The notes below the pieces were generated by a model. The model was not told the origin of the DNA and did not search any database. It worked only from the letters and a program-made list of their open reading frames with translations. This document shows, piece after piece, positions 37,400-46,876 of a stretch of 64,000 nucleotides of DNA. Where the stretch lies: positions 806,001-870,000 of the forward strand of contig NZ_PPFE01000001.1 of the NCBI RefSeq assembly GCF_002917925.1. The letters run 5' to 3'. Both the position numbers and the translations under genes were made by a program. The stretch comes from Roseovarius confluentis (lineage in GTDB: Bacteria; Pseudomonadota; Alphaproteobacteria; Rhodobacterales; Rhodobacteraceae). The first letter of the stretch is position 1. Every line of letters starts with the position of its first letter.

Positions 37400-37831
37400 T
37401 CAGCTGGCGATCTCGACCAGTTCCACGTCGAAGGTCAGGTCCTTGCCCGCCAGCGGGTGGTTGGCGTCCAGCGTCACCTGCTCGTCGGTCACTTCGGCCA
37501 CCATCACCTGAAGGGTCTGGCCCTGCGGCGTCTGGACCTGCAGTTGCGTGCCGATATCCAGCGGAATGTCGTCGGGAATGTCGGCGCGCGGCACCGCCTG
37601 CTTGGCGGCGGGGTCCAGCGGGCCATAGGCCTCGTCGGCGGGCACTTCCACTGTCTTCTTGTCGCCCACTTCCATGCCCGGAATGGCCTTTTCAAGCCCC
37701 GGAATGATCTGGCCCGAGCCCACCTCGAATTCCAGCGGGTCACGTCCCTCGCTGCTGTCGAAGGTCGTGCCGTCGGCCAGCGTGCCCTTGTAATGAACTT
37801 TTACCGTATCGCCGGATTTCACCTGCGTCAT
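37400..37831 (-). CDS. FKBP-type peptidyl-prolyl isomerase, SlyD-like
   Basis: 143-residue prolyl isomerase. The FKBP part (VKVHYKGTLADGTTFDSS ... LEFEVGSGQIIPGLEKAI) has the IF (insert-in-flap) domain of SlyD-type proteins at about 70-120, but no metal-binding His/Cys tail. It acts as a folding helper in the cytoplasm. ATG 37831; single-gene unit with a strong terminator. Confidence 0.9.
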   Translation of the reverse strand: MTQVKSGDTVKVHYKGTLADGTTFDSSEGRDPLEFEVGSGQIIPGLEKAIPGMEVGDKKTVEVPADEAYGPLDPAAKQAVPRADIPDDIPLDIGTQLQVQTPQGQTLQVMVAEVTDEQVTLDANHPLAGKDLTFDVELVEIAS

Positions 37832-37998
37832 GTGGTTTCCAATCTGTTTGGGGGATGGGTTTCCAAGGCCGCGCCTCGCGCGGGTGCTTGCTTGTCTGGC
37901 CCAAAGCTAACCTGCCGTGGCGGCGATTGCAAACAGGGTTCCAACCCCGTTCCAGACGTGCCACTCTGCCCCGAACCACCCTGCACCCAAGGCCTGCA

Positions 37999-38682
37999 AT
38001 GCCCATCACCACCTGCATCTTCGACGCCTACGGCACGCTTTTCGACGTGGCCGCCGCCGCCCGCACCGCCGCCAATGAGCCGGGGCGCGAGGCCTTCCGC
38101 GCCCATTGGCCCGCCATCGCCGAACACTGGCGCCTGAAACAGCTGCAATACACCTGGCTGCGCGCCATCACCGGCGATCACACCGATTTCTGGACCGTCA
38201 CCCGGGACGGGCTCGACTGGGCGCTCGAAGCCGAGGGCCTGGCGGACGACACCGACCTGCGCGAACGCCTCCTGCAACTCTACTGGGAGCTTGAGGCCTA
38301 CCCCGAGGTCCCCGCCATGCTGCACGCCCTCAAGGACAACGGCATGAACACCGCCATCCTGTCGAACGGCTCGCCCGACATGCTGGACGGCGCGGTGAAA
38401 TCGGCGGGCATCGGCGACGTGCTCGATGACGTGCTCTCGGTCGAAAGCGTCGGCGTCTTCAAACCCCACGCCAGCGTTTACGACCTCGTGGGCGACCGCT
38501 TCGGCTGCGCCAAGTCCGAGGTGCTCTTCGTCTCCTCCAACGGCTGGGACGCGGCAGCGGCTGCCGGCTACGGCTTCACCACCGCCTGGGTCAACCGCGC
38601 CGGCGCCCCGATGGACCGCCTGCCCGCCACCCCGGGCCATGTCCTGACGGACCTGACCGGCATCCCGGAGCTTGCCAGGTAA
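37999..38682 (+). CDS. Haloacid dehalogenase, type II
   Basis: HAD-superfamily hydrolase of 227 residues with the type II 2-haloacid dehalogenase pattern: nucleophile Asp in IFDAYGTLFDV, Ser/Thr in ILSNGSPDML, Lys in VGVFKPHASVY and the VSSNGWDAAAA motif. It would turn 2-haloacids into 2-hydroxyacids, though many homologues act on phosphate esters. The next gene starts inside its stop codon (TAATG), the first link of a four-gene overlapping operon. Confidence 0.88.
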   Translation: MPITTCIFDAYGTLFDVAAAARTAANEPGREAFRAHWPAIAEHWRLKQLQYTWLRAITGDHTDFWTVTRDGLDWALEAEGLADDTDLRERLLQLYWELEAYPEVPAMLHALKDNGMNTAILSNGSPDMLDGAVKSAGIGDVLDDVLSVESVGVFKPHASVYDLVGDRFGCAKSEVLFVSSNGWDAAAAAGYGFTTAWVNRAGAPMDRLPATPGHVLTDLTGIPELAR

Positions 38683-39515
38683 TGCCGCACTTCACCACCT
38701 CCGACGGCCTCTCGCTGCACTACACCGACGAGGGAACCGGCACGCCCATCCTCTGCCTTGCCGGTCTCACCCGCAACGTCACCGATTTCACGTACCTCGT
38801 GCCGCACCTTTCAGATCACCGCGTCATCCGCCTCGACTATCGCGGGCGCGGCCTGTCGGAATACGCCGAGGATTACATGACCTACAACATCCTGCGCGAA
38901 GGCCAGGATGCCATCGAACTCATTGACCACCTCGGGATCGAGAAAACCATCCTCATCGGCACCTCGCGCGGCGGCCTCATCGCCATGGCGCTCTCGCACA
39001 GCCACCCCGACCGCCTTGCCGGCGTGGTGCTGAACGATATCGGGCCGGAAGTGGCCCCCATCGGCATCGAACGCATCATGGATTACGTTGGCAAGACGCC
39101 GCCCTTCGACACTCTCGACGCCGCCGCCGACGCGCTGGCCGCAGGCCATGCACGGGACTTCCCCGACATCCCCCTCTCCCGCTGGCGCGAACAGGCCGAG
39201 TTCATGTGGCAGGACGCCCCCTCGGGCGGCATCACCCTGCGCTACGACCCCCGCCTGCGCGACGCGCTGGTCGGACAGGCTGGCGCGGGCGAGACCGTGG
39301 ACCTCTGGGCACTCTTCGACGGGCTGAAACCCATCCCCACCGCCTCGATCCGGGGCGAGAACTCCGACCTTTTCACCGCCGAGACCCAGGCGCAGATGCA
39401 GACGCGCCACCCCGACATGATCACCACCGTGGTGCCAGATCGCGGCCACGTCCCGTTCCTTGACGAGCCACAATCGCTCGCCGCCATCCGCCAACTGCTG
39501 GATATCGCGCGATGA
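38682..39515 (+). CDS. Alpha/beta-fold hydrolase
   Basis: 277-residue serine hydrolase. Nucleophile elbow in LIGTSRGGLIAM, oxyanion-hole region LCLAGLTRNVTDF, and a C-terminal VVPDRGHVPFLDEP that supplies the His. ATG 38682 shares a base with the previous stop. Substrate unknown; position between dehalogenase and dehydratase suggests a catabolic operon. Confidence 0.88.
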   Translation: MPHFTTSDGLSLHYTDEGTGTPILCLAGLTRNVTDFTYLVPHLSDHRVIRLDYRGRGLSEYAEDYMTYNILREGQDAIELIDHLGIEKTILIGTSRGGLIAMALSHSHPDRLAGVVLNDIGPEVAPIGIERIMDYVGKTPPFDTLDAAADALAAGHARDFPDIPLSRWREQAEFMWQDAPSGGITLRYDPRLRDALVGQAGAGETVDLWALFDGLKPIPTASIRGENSDLFTAETQAQMQTRHPDMITTVVPDRGHVPFLDEPQSLAAIRQLLDIAR

Positions 39516-40498
39516 CCGACATCACCCTCATCCGCGCCGCCGCCGAGCGGCTGAAGGGCCACGTCCGCCGCACGCCGCTGCTGTCGTCGCCCTTCCTCGA
39601 CGAGATCGCGGGCCGCCGCATCCTCGTCAAACCCGAGTGCCTGCAACACACCGGCAGCTTCAAGTATCGCGGCGGCCGCTCCGCCGTCTCGGCGCTCGAT
39701 CCCGAGACCCGCGCCCGCGGCGTCATCGCCTTTTCCTCCGGCAATCACGCCCAGGGCGTGGCCCTCGCCGCCCGCCAGATGAGCGCCCCCGCCGTCATCA
39801 TCATGCCCGCCGACGCGCCACAGCTGAAGATCGCCAACACCCGTGCCCTCGGCGCCGAGGTCGTCCTCTACGACCGCGCAAACGGCGAAAGCCGCGAGGA
39901 GCTGGGCGAGAAACTCCAGGCCGAGAGGGGCCTCACCCTCATCCGCCCCTATGACGAACCACAGGTCATCGCGGGGCAAGGCACCTGCGGCTTGGAAATC
40001 GCGGAACAGGCGGGGGACCTTGGCATTCATGAGGCCGAAATGCTGGTCTGCTGTGGCGGCGGCGGCTTCACCTCCGGCATCGCGCTGGCGCTCGAGGCCG
40101 ACGCGCCCGGCTTCACCGTCCGCCCGGTGGAACCCGAGGGCTTCGACGACGTCACCCGCTCGCTCGCCTCGGGGCAGATCGAAACCAACGCGGCCGTCAG
40201 CGGCAATATCTGCGACGCCATCCTCACCCCCGCCCCGGGCCAGATCACCTTCCCGATCCTCAAACGCCTCGTCGGCCCCGGCATCACGGTCTCCGAGGAC
40301 GACTGCCTGCGCACCATGGCCCACGCCTTCCAGCGCCTGAAACTGGTTGCCGAACCCGGCGGCGCCGCCGCGCTGGCCGCCGCCCTTTTCCACGGCGACC
40401 AGCTCAATGCCGACACGGTCATCGCCACCATCTCGGGCGGCAATGTCGACGCGCCCATGTTCGCGCGGGCCTTGCAAACTCTCGGAGGCACCTCATGA
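39512..40498 (+). CDS. Threonine/serine dehydratase-like PLP enzyme
   Basis: Fold-type II PLP enzyme (328 residues). The Schiff-base Lys is in HTGSFKYRGGRSAV, the phosphate-binding loop is CCGGGGFTSGIALAL, and FSSGNHAQGVALAAR is the substrate loop. Homologues deaminate threonine or serine, or act on 3-hydroxyaspartate or racemise. The start overlaps the previous stop by four bases (ATGA). Confidence 0.88.
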   Translation: MTDITLIRAAAERLKGHVRRTPLLSSPFLDEIAGRRILVKPECLQHTGSFKYRGGRSAVSALDPETRARGVIAFSSGNHAQGVALAARQMSAPAVIIMPADAPQLKIANTRALGAEVVLYDRANGESREELGEKLQAERGLTLIRPYDEPQVIAGQGTCGLEIAEQAGDLGIHEAEMLVCCGGGGFTSGIALALEADAPGFTVRPVEPEGFDDVTRSLASGQIETNAAVSGNICDAILTPAPGQITFPILKRLVGPGITVSEDDCLRTMAHAFQRLKLVAEPGGAAALAAALFHGDQLNADTVIATISGGNVDAPMFARALQTLGGTS

Positions 40499-40959
40499 GA
40501 CGTATCGAAGGAGACCTGATCGCCCTCGCCAGATCCGGACAGTTCGATGTGCTGGTTCATGGCTGCAACTGCTTCCACACCATGGGCGCGGGCATCGCCC
40601 GCATCATCGCCATGGAATTCCCCGCCGCCGCGCAGGCTGATATGGCCACCTCCAAAGGCGACCGCGCCAAGCTGGGCACCATCTCTCACGCCACGGTCGA
40701 TTGCGACGGCCACAGCCTGACCATCGTCAACGCCTACACCCAGTTCGATCACAGCGGGCACGGCCAAAAGGTCGACTATGACGCGCTGCAATCCGCGTTC
40801 GAGGCCGTTGCGACAGAGTTCCCCGAGGCCCGCATCGGTTACCCGCTGATCGGCGCTGGACTCGCGGGCGGCGACTGGGACGAGATCGCGCCGCGTATCG
40901 ACGCCGCGCTCGACGAGATGAACCACGCCCTCGTGGTCCTGCCCGACGCGGGACGCTAG
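40495..40959 (+). CDS. Macro-domain protein (ADP-ribose binding)
   Basis: 154-residue stand-alone macro domain. HGCNCFHTMGAGIARIIA matches the distal-loop motif that binds ADP-ribose, and YPLIGAGLAGGDWDEI is the second phosphate loop. Relatives remove ADP-ribose from proteins or RNA, or hydrolyse ADP-ribose-1''-phosphate and O-acetyl-ADP-ribose. It overlaps the dehydratase by four bases, so it is expressed with it; the functional link is unclear. Confidence 0.9.
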   Translation: MRRIEGDLIALARSGQFDVLVHGCNCFHTMGAGIARIIAMEFPAAAQADMATSKGDRAKLGTISHATVDCDGHSLTIVNAYTQFDHSGHGQKVDYDALQSAFEAVATEFPEARIGYPLIGAGLAGGDWDEIAPRIDAALDEMNHALVVLPDAGR

Positions 40960-40982
40960 GCAAATGCCGCGCCCGTCGCGCA

Positions 40983-41050
40983 CCCGGAATTTGCGAAAAT
41001 TCCGGGAAGGAAAATGCGCATTTTCTATCCCGTTTTCCGCGCGGAAAACG
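40983..41050. repeat. Triple-palindrome AT-rich element after the macro-domain gene
   Basis: Three consecutive palindromes: CCCGGAATTT/AAATTCCGGG (40983-41006, 10-bp stem), GAAAATGC/GCATTTTC (41010-41025, perfect) and CGTTTTCCGC/GCGGAAAACG (41031-41050, perfect). The first two share their cores with the element at 22372-22447. It lies between the macro-domain gene and the next gene's ribosome binding site. Confidence 0.82.
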
Positions 41051-41088
41051 CCCTCGGCCCAACCCGAAGCACCATCAGAAGGCCCGTC

Positions 41089-42294
41089 ATGACCGACTTC
41101 ACCATCGCCAGCTTCAACGTCAAGAACCTCATAGGCCCCGACCAGGAATATTACGAATTCCAGTCCTACACCCCTGAAGAATACGCCTGGAAACTCGACT
41201 GGATGGCCGACCAGGTCCTGACGCTCGACGCCGACGTGGTCTGCTTCCAGGAAATCTTTGAGAAAGACGCCCTGCACGCCGTCATCGACGAGGCGTCCAT
41301 CCGCGCCCGCGCCCTCAACGACGCGGCCATTCCCGACCGCTCAAAACGCTATCACCGTAAGGCGATCTTCCGCAAACTGGCCGTCACGCCCTATGACAAC
41401 GCCACGCTGGCCTTTGCCCCCAACACCGCCGACACCGGCGCGCCCGGCAAACACCGCCCCGGCGTCGCGATCCTGTCGCGGCTCGGCTTTCAGGGCACGC
41501 CCGAGATCATCCAGGACCTCGAAGAACCGCTCTCGATCCCCTTCCAGCCCCTGCGCGGCATGGAGGGCGCCCAAGACGCCGGGCATTACGTGCTGCGCCG
41601 CCTCTCGCGCCCCGTCATCAAGGCCCGCATCCCGGTGGGCGGACAGGTCGTCACCGTCTTCAACTGCCACCTGAAATCCAAGCTGGGCGAATACATCAAG
41701 CCCGAAGGCGCCGACTATGCCCCCGAAGAGGACCTCACCCATTACGATCCCATCGGCCGCGCCATGGGCGCGCTGCGCGCCACGGTCCGCCGCATGGCCG
41801 AGGCGTGGGTGCTGCGCCGCGAGGTCGTGCGCGAGATCGAATCCGGCCACCCGGTCATGGTGCTGGGCGATTTCAACGACGGCGAACATGCCGTCTCGTC
41901 CGAGATCATCACCGGCGAGGCGCCCTTCAAGAACTATTCGTGGATGCTGCGCCACGACGCGCAAAACCGCTCCGACCGCTATTCCGACGAGGAAAACCGC
42001 CAGATCACCGAGGACGTGGAGCGGGTGCGGCTCCACTCGGCGGAAAAGATGTTCGTGCGCAAGTCCCTGCGCGACATGGTCTACACCTCGGCCTTCGGTG
42101 GCGTCTACGAGAGTATCGACCAGATCTTCATGTCCCGCCACTTCCACCCCGACAATCCCGACCGGACCGGCGACATGACCTATTTCAGCGTCTTCAACGA
42201 CCATCTCACCGACGGCTCGCACCCCGAGGCGCCCTATAACAAGCTGGCCTCCGACCACGGCCAGATCATGGCGCATATGCGCATGAAAGGCTGA
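41089..42294 (+). CDS. Endonuclease/exonuclease/phosphatase-fold protein
   Basis: 401-residue cytoplasmic member of the exonuclease III/DNase I fold. Metal and catalytic residues are visible in ASFNVKNL, VVCFQEIF (Glu), FNCHLKSK (His), VLGDFNDGEH (Asp/Asn) and the terminal ASDHGQIM (Asp-His). Substrate, whether nucleic acid or phosphodiester lipid, is not clear. ATG 41089 has AGAAGG seven bases upstream; an in-frame start at 41014 would lie in the palindromic repeat. Confidence 0.88.
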   Translation: MTDFTIASFNVKNLIGPDQEYYEFQSYTPEEYAWKLDWMADQVLTLDADVVCFQEIFEKDALHAVIDEASIRARALNDAAIPDRSKRYHRKAIFRKLAVTPYDNATLAFAPNTADTGAPGKHRPGVAILSRLGFQGTPEIIQDLEEPLSIPFQPLRGMEGAQDAGHYVLRRLSRPVIKARIPVGGQVVTVFNCHLKSKLGEYIKPEGADYAPEEDLTHYDPIGRAMGALRATVRRMAEAWVLRREVVREIESGHPVMVLGDFNDGEHAVSSEIITGEAPFKNYSWMLRHDAQNRSDRYSDEENRQITEDVERVRLHSAEKMFVRKSLRDMVYTSAFGGVYESIDQIFMSRHFHPDNPDRTGDMTYFSVFNDHLTDGSHPEAPYNKLASDHGQIMAHMRMKG

Positions 42295-42669
42295 CACTAT
42301 CGGCGTGAAGCTCGCTTCGGGCCATTGGTCCGCTCTCGCCTTAGACCTCGTCCCGCACGAACTGGCGAACGTATCGCACTGATTCGGCGCCCCCCTTTCA
42401 CGCGCGTGGCCGTGCATTATGCGGCCATCCGGAATGACTGGCGACGGCCCCTCATTTGGGCTTCGCGAGAAAGTCTTCGGGTCCAACTGCTTACCCGCCG
42501 AAGCTGCGACGTCTGACCGAATAACAACTAGAAATATAAAGATCTGTTGACATGACCCATGGCCACGAGTCATTTATAAGGGATTAAACGACCGCCTTTT
42601 TGGCAATGATTTTTTGATTTCAAGTTCGCAGTTTTCTGGTCAAAGCACATTATTCAAAGGAAATTTTCC
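42295..42669. other. Non-coding leader of the haloperoxidase gene
   Basis: 375 bases with no convincing gene. From about 42530 the sequence turns AT-rich. TTGACA at 42547-42552 is followed after 21 bases by TTATAA (42574-42579) or after 18 by CATTTA, so a promoter near there is possible. A clear ribosome binding site (AAAGGA) precedes ATG 42670. The AT-rich part contrasts with the flanking genes and fits an acquired gene or strong regulation. Confidence 0.5.
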
Positions 42670-44628
42670 ATGCCCAAGGATCGTGCAGAATCCACCTATC
42701 GCGTCCGTGTCGAAGCCGCCGAACTGGCCAGGCACCGAAACCATCCCGAACATCGCGCCAACCCGGACGAGGCCCGCTACGGCGCCGCCTGCTATCCGAT
42801 GAGCTTCACCAAGGGGCTCGATCACGACAACACGACCGGGCTCGTCGCCGACACCGGCGACTTCGAGGCGTTCCGCAAGGCCATCGACAACGGCTTCTGC
42901 GAACCTTTCACCACTCGGGTGCCCGTCCCGCGCGGCCCCGACACGGACGGCAACACCAATCCGCAGCGTCGCTTCTGGGAGGCACCGACCGCCGGCCTTG
43001 TCCACGACCTGCAAGGACCGGATTCGCAGGCCGTCACGATGCCCCCCGCGCCCGAACTCTGCTCGGACGAACTGGCCTTCGAGATGGCCGAGGTCTACGA
43101 GCTTGCCATCCTCCGCGACGTGCCGTTCACCGCGTTCGAGGAAGGCTCGGGCAATGCCGCCGTGGGCGGCTCTGCCAACCGGCTGAACAACCTCGCCTAT
43201 GCGGCCGATGGCTTTCCCGGTCGCCCGCGCAAGACCGACGACGCCGGCAATTTGTCGACCGGCACCGTCTTTCGCGGCTCCTCCCCCGGCGTGCTGAACG
43301 GCCCCTACCTGTCGCAATTCCTGCTGATCGGCTCCTCGCCCGGTGCGAAAAAGCCCGAACAGGGCCTCATCGAGTACGGCGCCCAGCTTGTCGACCAGAC
43401 GGTGCCCGTGGCGAAAGAGGGCGACGACTACATGACCACCTGGAACAAGTGGCTGGACGTGCAGCGCGGCTATGGCGGCACCGGCATCCAGGACTTTTCG
43501 CTGGATCAGCGCCGCTTCATCTGCACGCCGCGCGACCTGGCGACCTATGTCCACTTCGACGCGCTCTACCAGGCCTACCTGAACGCCACGCTGCTGCTTC
43601 TGGCCCAAAAGGCGCCCTTCGATCCGGCCTTCGACCTGTTGTCAGGCCCGCCGGGCGACCGGCTGATGACCGACGCCGCGACCGGCACCAAGGTGCCTTA
43701 CAACGCCGGCGGCTTCGCGCTCTGGGGCGGCCCTCACATCCTCAGCCTCGTGACCGAGGTCGCCACGCGAGGTCTCAAGGCCGTGCGCTACCAGAAGTTC
43801 AACGTCCACCTGCGGCTCCGCCCCGAGGCGCTGGCGGGCCGGCTCGCCCGTGCCGATGAGATCGAAAAGCGTTTCCCGCAGATCTGCGGCTGCTTCACCG
43901 ACATGCGTGACGCGCTGAACGAAACCCTGACCGCGCTCGACAACCACCCGACCAGCGGCAACGGCGCCGATGCGGCGCTGCTCCCAATGGCATTCGGCGA
44001 GGGATCCCCCATGCACCCGACCTACGGTGCGGGCCATGCCACCGTCGCCGGGGCCTGCGTGACCATGATCAAGGCGTTCTACGACACCTCCACGGTCTTC
44101 GTCCGCATCACGAACCCGAAAGACGAAACCGACTGTGATGCAGGCTTCTACGACAAGGCCGCGATCCATGACGCCCTCTGCGCCGGCAAGGTGGTCGAGG
44201 CCGGCGCCTATCACTGCGAGATGTTGACCAAGGAGGAACAGAAGAAGGCCGAGCATTGCAAGAAGGACTGTGTCGTTCACCTGCCGATGTCCAAGCTCGT
44301 CTTCAAGCCATGCGGCACCTACAAGCTGGTCAAGAAGAACACGAAGAAGAAAATCGCGGAACATGTCGTGCTGCACCCTGTCGACAAGAAGACCCCGTGC
44401 TGCCCGCTCACGCTCGAGGGCGAGTTGAACAAGCTCGCCGCCAACATCTCGATCGGGCGCAACATGGCCGGGGTCCACTACTTCTCGGACTATTACGACA
44501 GCCTGCGCATGGGCGAGCAGATCGCCATCGGCATCCTCGAAGAGCAGGCTCTTTGCTATCCGGCGGACGACTTTGTCATGTCTGTCCCCACGTTCGACGG
44601 TAAGATCCGCCGGATTGGGCGCAAATAG
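42670..44628 (+). CDS. Vanadium-dependent haloperoxidase (bromoperoxidase type)
   Basis: Vanadate enzyme oxidising halides with hydrogen peroxide (652 residues, a usual size for algal-type bromoperoxidases). Lys376 and Arg384 in YQKFNVHLRLRPE, His449 and His456 in HPTYGAGHATVAG, and Arg597 and His603 in ISIGRNMAGVHYFSD align with the vanadate pocket. The Ser that precedes Gly-His in many relatives is Ala454 here. An unusual Lys/Cys-rich stretch occupies about 515-579, between the two C-terminal motifs. No signal peptide seen. Stand-alone; product unknown. Confidence 0.88.
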   Translation: MPKDRAESTYRVRVEAAELARHRNHPEHRANPDEARYGAACYPMSFTKGLDHDNTTGLVADTGDFEAFRKAIDNGFCEPFTTRVPVPRGPDTDGNTNPQRRFWEAPTAGLVHDLQGPDSQAVTMPPAPELCSDELAFEMAEVYELAILRDVPFTAFEEGSGNAAVGGSANRLNNLAYAADGFPGRPRKTDDAGNLSTGTVFRGSSPGVLNGPYLSQFLLIGSSPGAKKPEQGLIEYGAQLVDQTVPVAKEGDDYMTTWNKWLDVQRGYGGTGIQDFSLDQRRFICTPRDLATYVHFDALYQAYLNATLLLLAQKAPFDPAFDLLSGPPGDRLMTDAATGTKVPYNAGGFALWGGPHILSLVTEVATRGLKAVRYQKFNVHLRLRPEALAGRLARADEIEKRFPQICGCFTDMRDALNETLTALDNHPTSGNGADAALLPMAFGEGSPMHPTYGAGHATVAGACVTMIKAFYDTSTVFVRITNPKDETDCDAGFYDKAAIHDALCAGKVVEAGAYHCEMLTKEEQKKAEHCKKDCVVHLPMSKLVFKPCGTYKLVKKNTKKKIAEHVVLHPVDKKTPCCPLTLEGELNKLAANISIGRNMAGVHYFSDYYDSLRMGEQIAIGILEEQALCYPADDFVMSVPTFDGKIRRIGRK

Positions 44629-44715
44629 CGTCCGCCCCAAGCAGCGGCCCGGGTGCTCTCCCTGCCCGGGCCGTTCGCGATGGACAAGGCCGGCATGTTG
44701 TGGCTCTCTGCGCCA

Positions 44716-45504
44716 ATGCCGCATGTTCATCTCAACGATATATCCATCCACTACCTTGACGAGGGCGACGCGGGCGGCGCCCCTGTCGTCTTCGCCAATT
44801 CGCTGGGCACCGACCTGCATCTGTGGGACGCGATCCTGCCCCACCTGCCCGCCGGTCTACGCCTCATCCGCTATGACAAGCGCGGCCACGGCCAGACCAG
44901 CGTGCCGCCCGCGCCCTACGCCATGGGCACGCTCGTCCGCGACGCCGAGGCGCTGCTGGACCATTTGAACGTCCGCGACTGCGCCTTCGTCGGCCTCTCC
45001 ATCGGCGGGCTGATCGCGCAGGGGCTGGCGGTCAAACGCCTCGACCTCGTCCGCTGCATGGTCTTGTCCAACACCGCGGCCAAGATCGGCAACCACCAGC
45101 TCTGGCAGGACCGTATCGATGCCGTCCGGTCCGGCGGGATCGAGGCGTTGGCCGATGCCACCATGGAACGCTGGTTCTCCCGCGACTTCCTCGCGACACC
45201 CGACTTGCAAACCTGGCGCGACATGCTGACCAGCCAGCCGGATGAGGGCTATATCGGCTGTTCGGCGGCCATCTCCGGCACCGATTTCTACACCCCCACC
45301 AGCGGCCTGCGCCTGCCCACGCTGGGCATCGCCGGCTCCGAGGACGGCGCCACCCCGCCCGACCTGGTGCGCGAAACGGTGGACCTGATCCCCGGCTCCG
45401 AATTCCACCTGATGCGCCGCTCCGGCCACCTGCCCTGCGTCGAGGCGCCCGACGCCTATGCCGCACGTCTGACGCAGTTCCTGACTGACACAGGCCATAT
45501 CTGA
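44716..45504 (+). CDS. pcaD: 3-oxoadipate enol-lactonase
   Basis: Alpha/beta hydrolase (262 residues) of the protocatechuate branch of the beta-ketoadipate pathway. Nucleophile elbow FVGLSIGGLIAQG, SLGTDLHLWD, YDKRGHGQTSVP, and a catalytic-His segment RRSGHLPCVEAP are typical of PcaD. ATG 44716. The other pca genes are not in the window, so it may serve a related lactone instead. Confidence 0.85.
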   Translation: MPHVHLNDISIHYLDEGDAGGAPVVFANSLGTDLHLWDAILPHLPAGLRLIRYDKRGHGQTSVPPAPYAMGTLVRDAEALLDHLNVRDCAFVGLSIGGLIAQGLAVKRLDLVRCMVLSNTAAKIGNHQLWQDRIDAVRSGGIEALADATMERWFSRDFLATPDLQTWRDMLTSQPDEGYIGCSAAISGTDFYTPTSGLRLPTLGIAGSEDGATPPDLVRETVDLIPGSEFHLMRRSGHLPCVEAPDAYAARLTQFLTDTGHI

Positions 45505-45584
45505 GCCGGCCACACACACCGCGCCCTTCCCGCCATGACCGGCCCCGGCTACAGTCGAACGCAAAGACCCAGACCGGAGCCTTC

Positions 45585-46823
45585 ATGTCGTCGCGCCTGC
45601 CCACCGCGTTCATTCTGATCACCGTCGTGATAGACGCCATGGGCATCGGGATCATCATCCCCGTGATGCCCGAGCTGATCATGGATATCGACGGCGGCAC
45701 GCTTGCCTCGGCGGCGGTCTGGGGCGGGGTGCTGACCTCGCTGTTCGCGGTGATGCAGTTCCTCTTCGGACCCATGGTGGGCAACCTCAGCGACCGCTTC
45801 GGGCGACGGCCCATCCTGCTGGGCTCGCTGCTGATCCTTGCACTCGACTACATGGTGATGGCCGTGGCCCACGCCATGTGGCTGCTTGTTCTCGGGCGCC
45901 TCGTCGGCGGCATGATGGCCGCCACGCAATCCACGGCGGCGGCCTTCATGGCCGACACCTCGCCGCCGGAAAAACGCGGCGCGGGCTTTGGCCTGGTGTC
46001 GGCGGCCTTCGGCATGGGCTTCGTGCTCGGCCCCGTGATCGGCGGTTTCCTGGGCGATCTCGGCCCCCGCGCGCCCTTCTATGCCGCCGCAACGCTGGCC
46101 TTCGCCAACTTCCTCTTCGGCTTGGCGGTGCTGCCCGAGACCATCACGCCCGACCGCGCCCGCCCCTTCGTCTGGGCCCGCGCCAACCCCTTCGGCGCGC
46201 TGAAACAGATCCGCGCCCTGCCCGGCCTCGGGCGCCTGCTGGTCGTGCTGCTGCTCTATCAACTGGCGTTCAACGTCTACCCCGCCGTCTGGTCCTATTT
46301 CACCACCGCCGCCTTCGGCTGGGACCCGTCGATGATCGGCCTTTCGCTCGGCATCTTCGGCATCTCGATCTTCGCCGTGCAGGCGGGGCTGATCGGCCTC
46401 ACCATCTCGCGGCTGGGCGAGGCCGGGACCGTGGTGCTGGCCCTCGGCTTCGCGATCGTCAGCTTCGCCGTTCTGGGCGTCATCTCCAATGGCTGGCTGG
46501 CACTCGCCCTCACGCCCATCTCGGCGCTGGCCGCAATGTGCGTGCCCGCGCTGCAGGCCATCATGTCCCGCCGCACGCCACACGATGCCCAGGGCGAGCT
46601 TCAGGGCATCTTCACCTCCGTCGGCGCGCTGGCCATGATCATCTCGCCGCTGATGATGACCAACATCTTCGCCGCCTTCACGAGCCCCGATGCATCTTTC
46701 CGTCTACCCGGCGCCCCCTTCCTCGCCGCGCTTCTGCTGGTGGCCCTTGGCCTCGTCCTCTTTCTCACCCGCAGGCGCCACGTATCCGCCGATTACGCCG
46801 CGACAGGTCGCAATCGGCCTTGA
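45585..46823 (+). CDS. MFS efflux transporter, TetA-like
   Basis: Twelve-helix major-facilitator pump (412 residues). The A-motif [18 protein letters not shown] between helices 2 and 3, the helix-1 start [21 protein letters not shown] and the antiporter motif [10 protein letters not shown] match the TCR/Tet family of proton antiporters. It may export tetracycline-like or other small molecules; there is no adjacent TetR-type regulator. ATG 45585 has GGAG. Confidence 0.9.
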   Translation: MSSRLPTAFILITVVIDAMGIGIIIPVMPELIMDIDGGTLASAAVWGGVLTSLFAVMQFLFGPMVGNLSDRFGRRPILLGSLLILALDYMVMAVAHAMWLLVLGRLVGGMMAATQSTAAAFMADTSPPEKRGAGFGLVSAAFGMGFVLGPVIGGFLGDLGPRAPFYAAATLAFANFLFGLAVLPETITPDRARPFVWARANPFGALKQIRALPGLGRLLVVLLLYQLAFNVYPAVWSYFTTAAFGWDPSMIGLSLGIFGISIFAVQAGLIGLTISRLGEAGTVVLALGFAIVSFAVLGVISNGWLALALTPISALAAMCVPALQAIMSRRTPHDAQGELQGIFTSVGALAMIISPLMMTNIFAAFTSPDASFRLPGAPFLAALLLVALGLVLFLTRRRHVSADYAATGRNRP

Positions 46824-46876
46824 AACCGCTTGGAAAAACCGATCAGGCTGGCGGTTAACGAACTCCGGGAGGGACC

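Noticed and set aside
42325..42516. Short plus-strand frame in the haloperoxidase leader
   Set aside because: Arg-rich, no ribosome binding site, no family.
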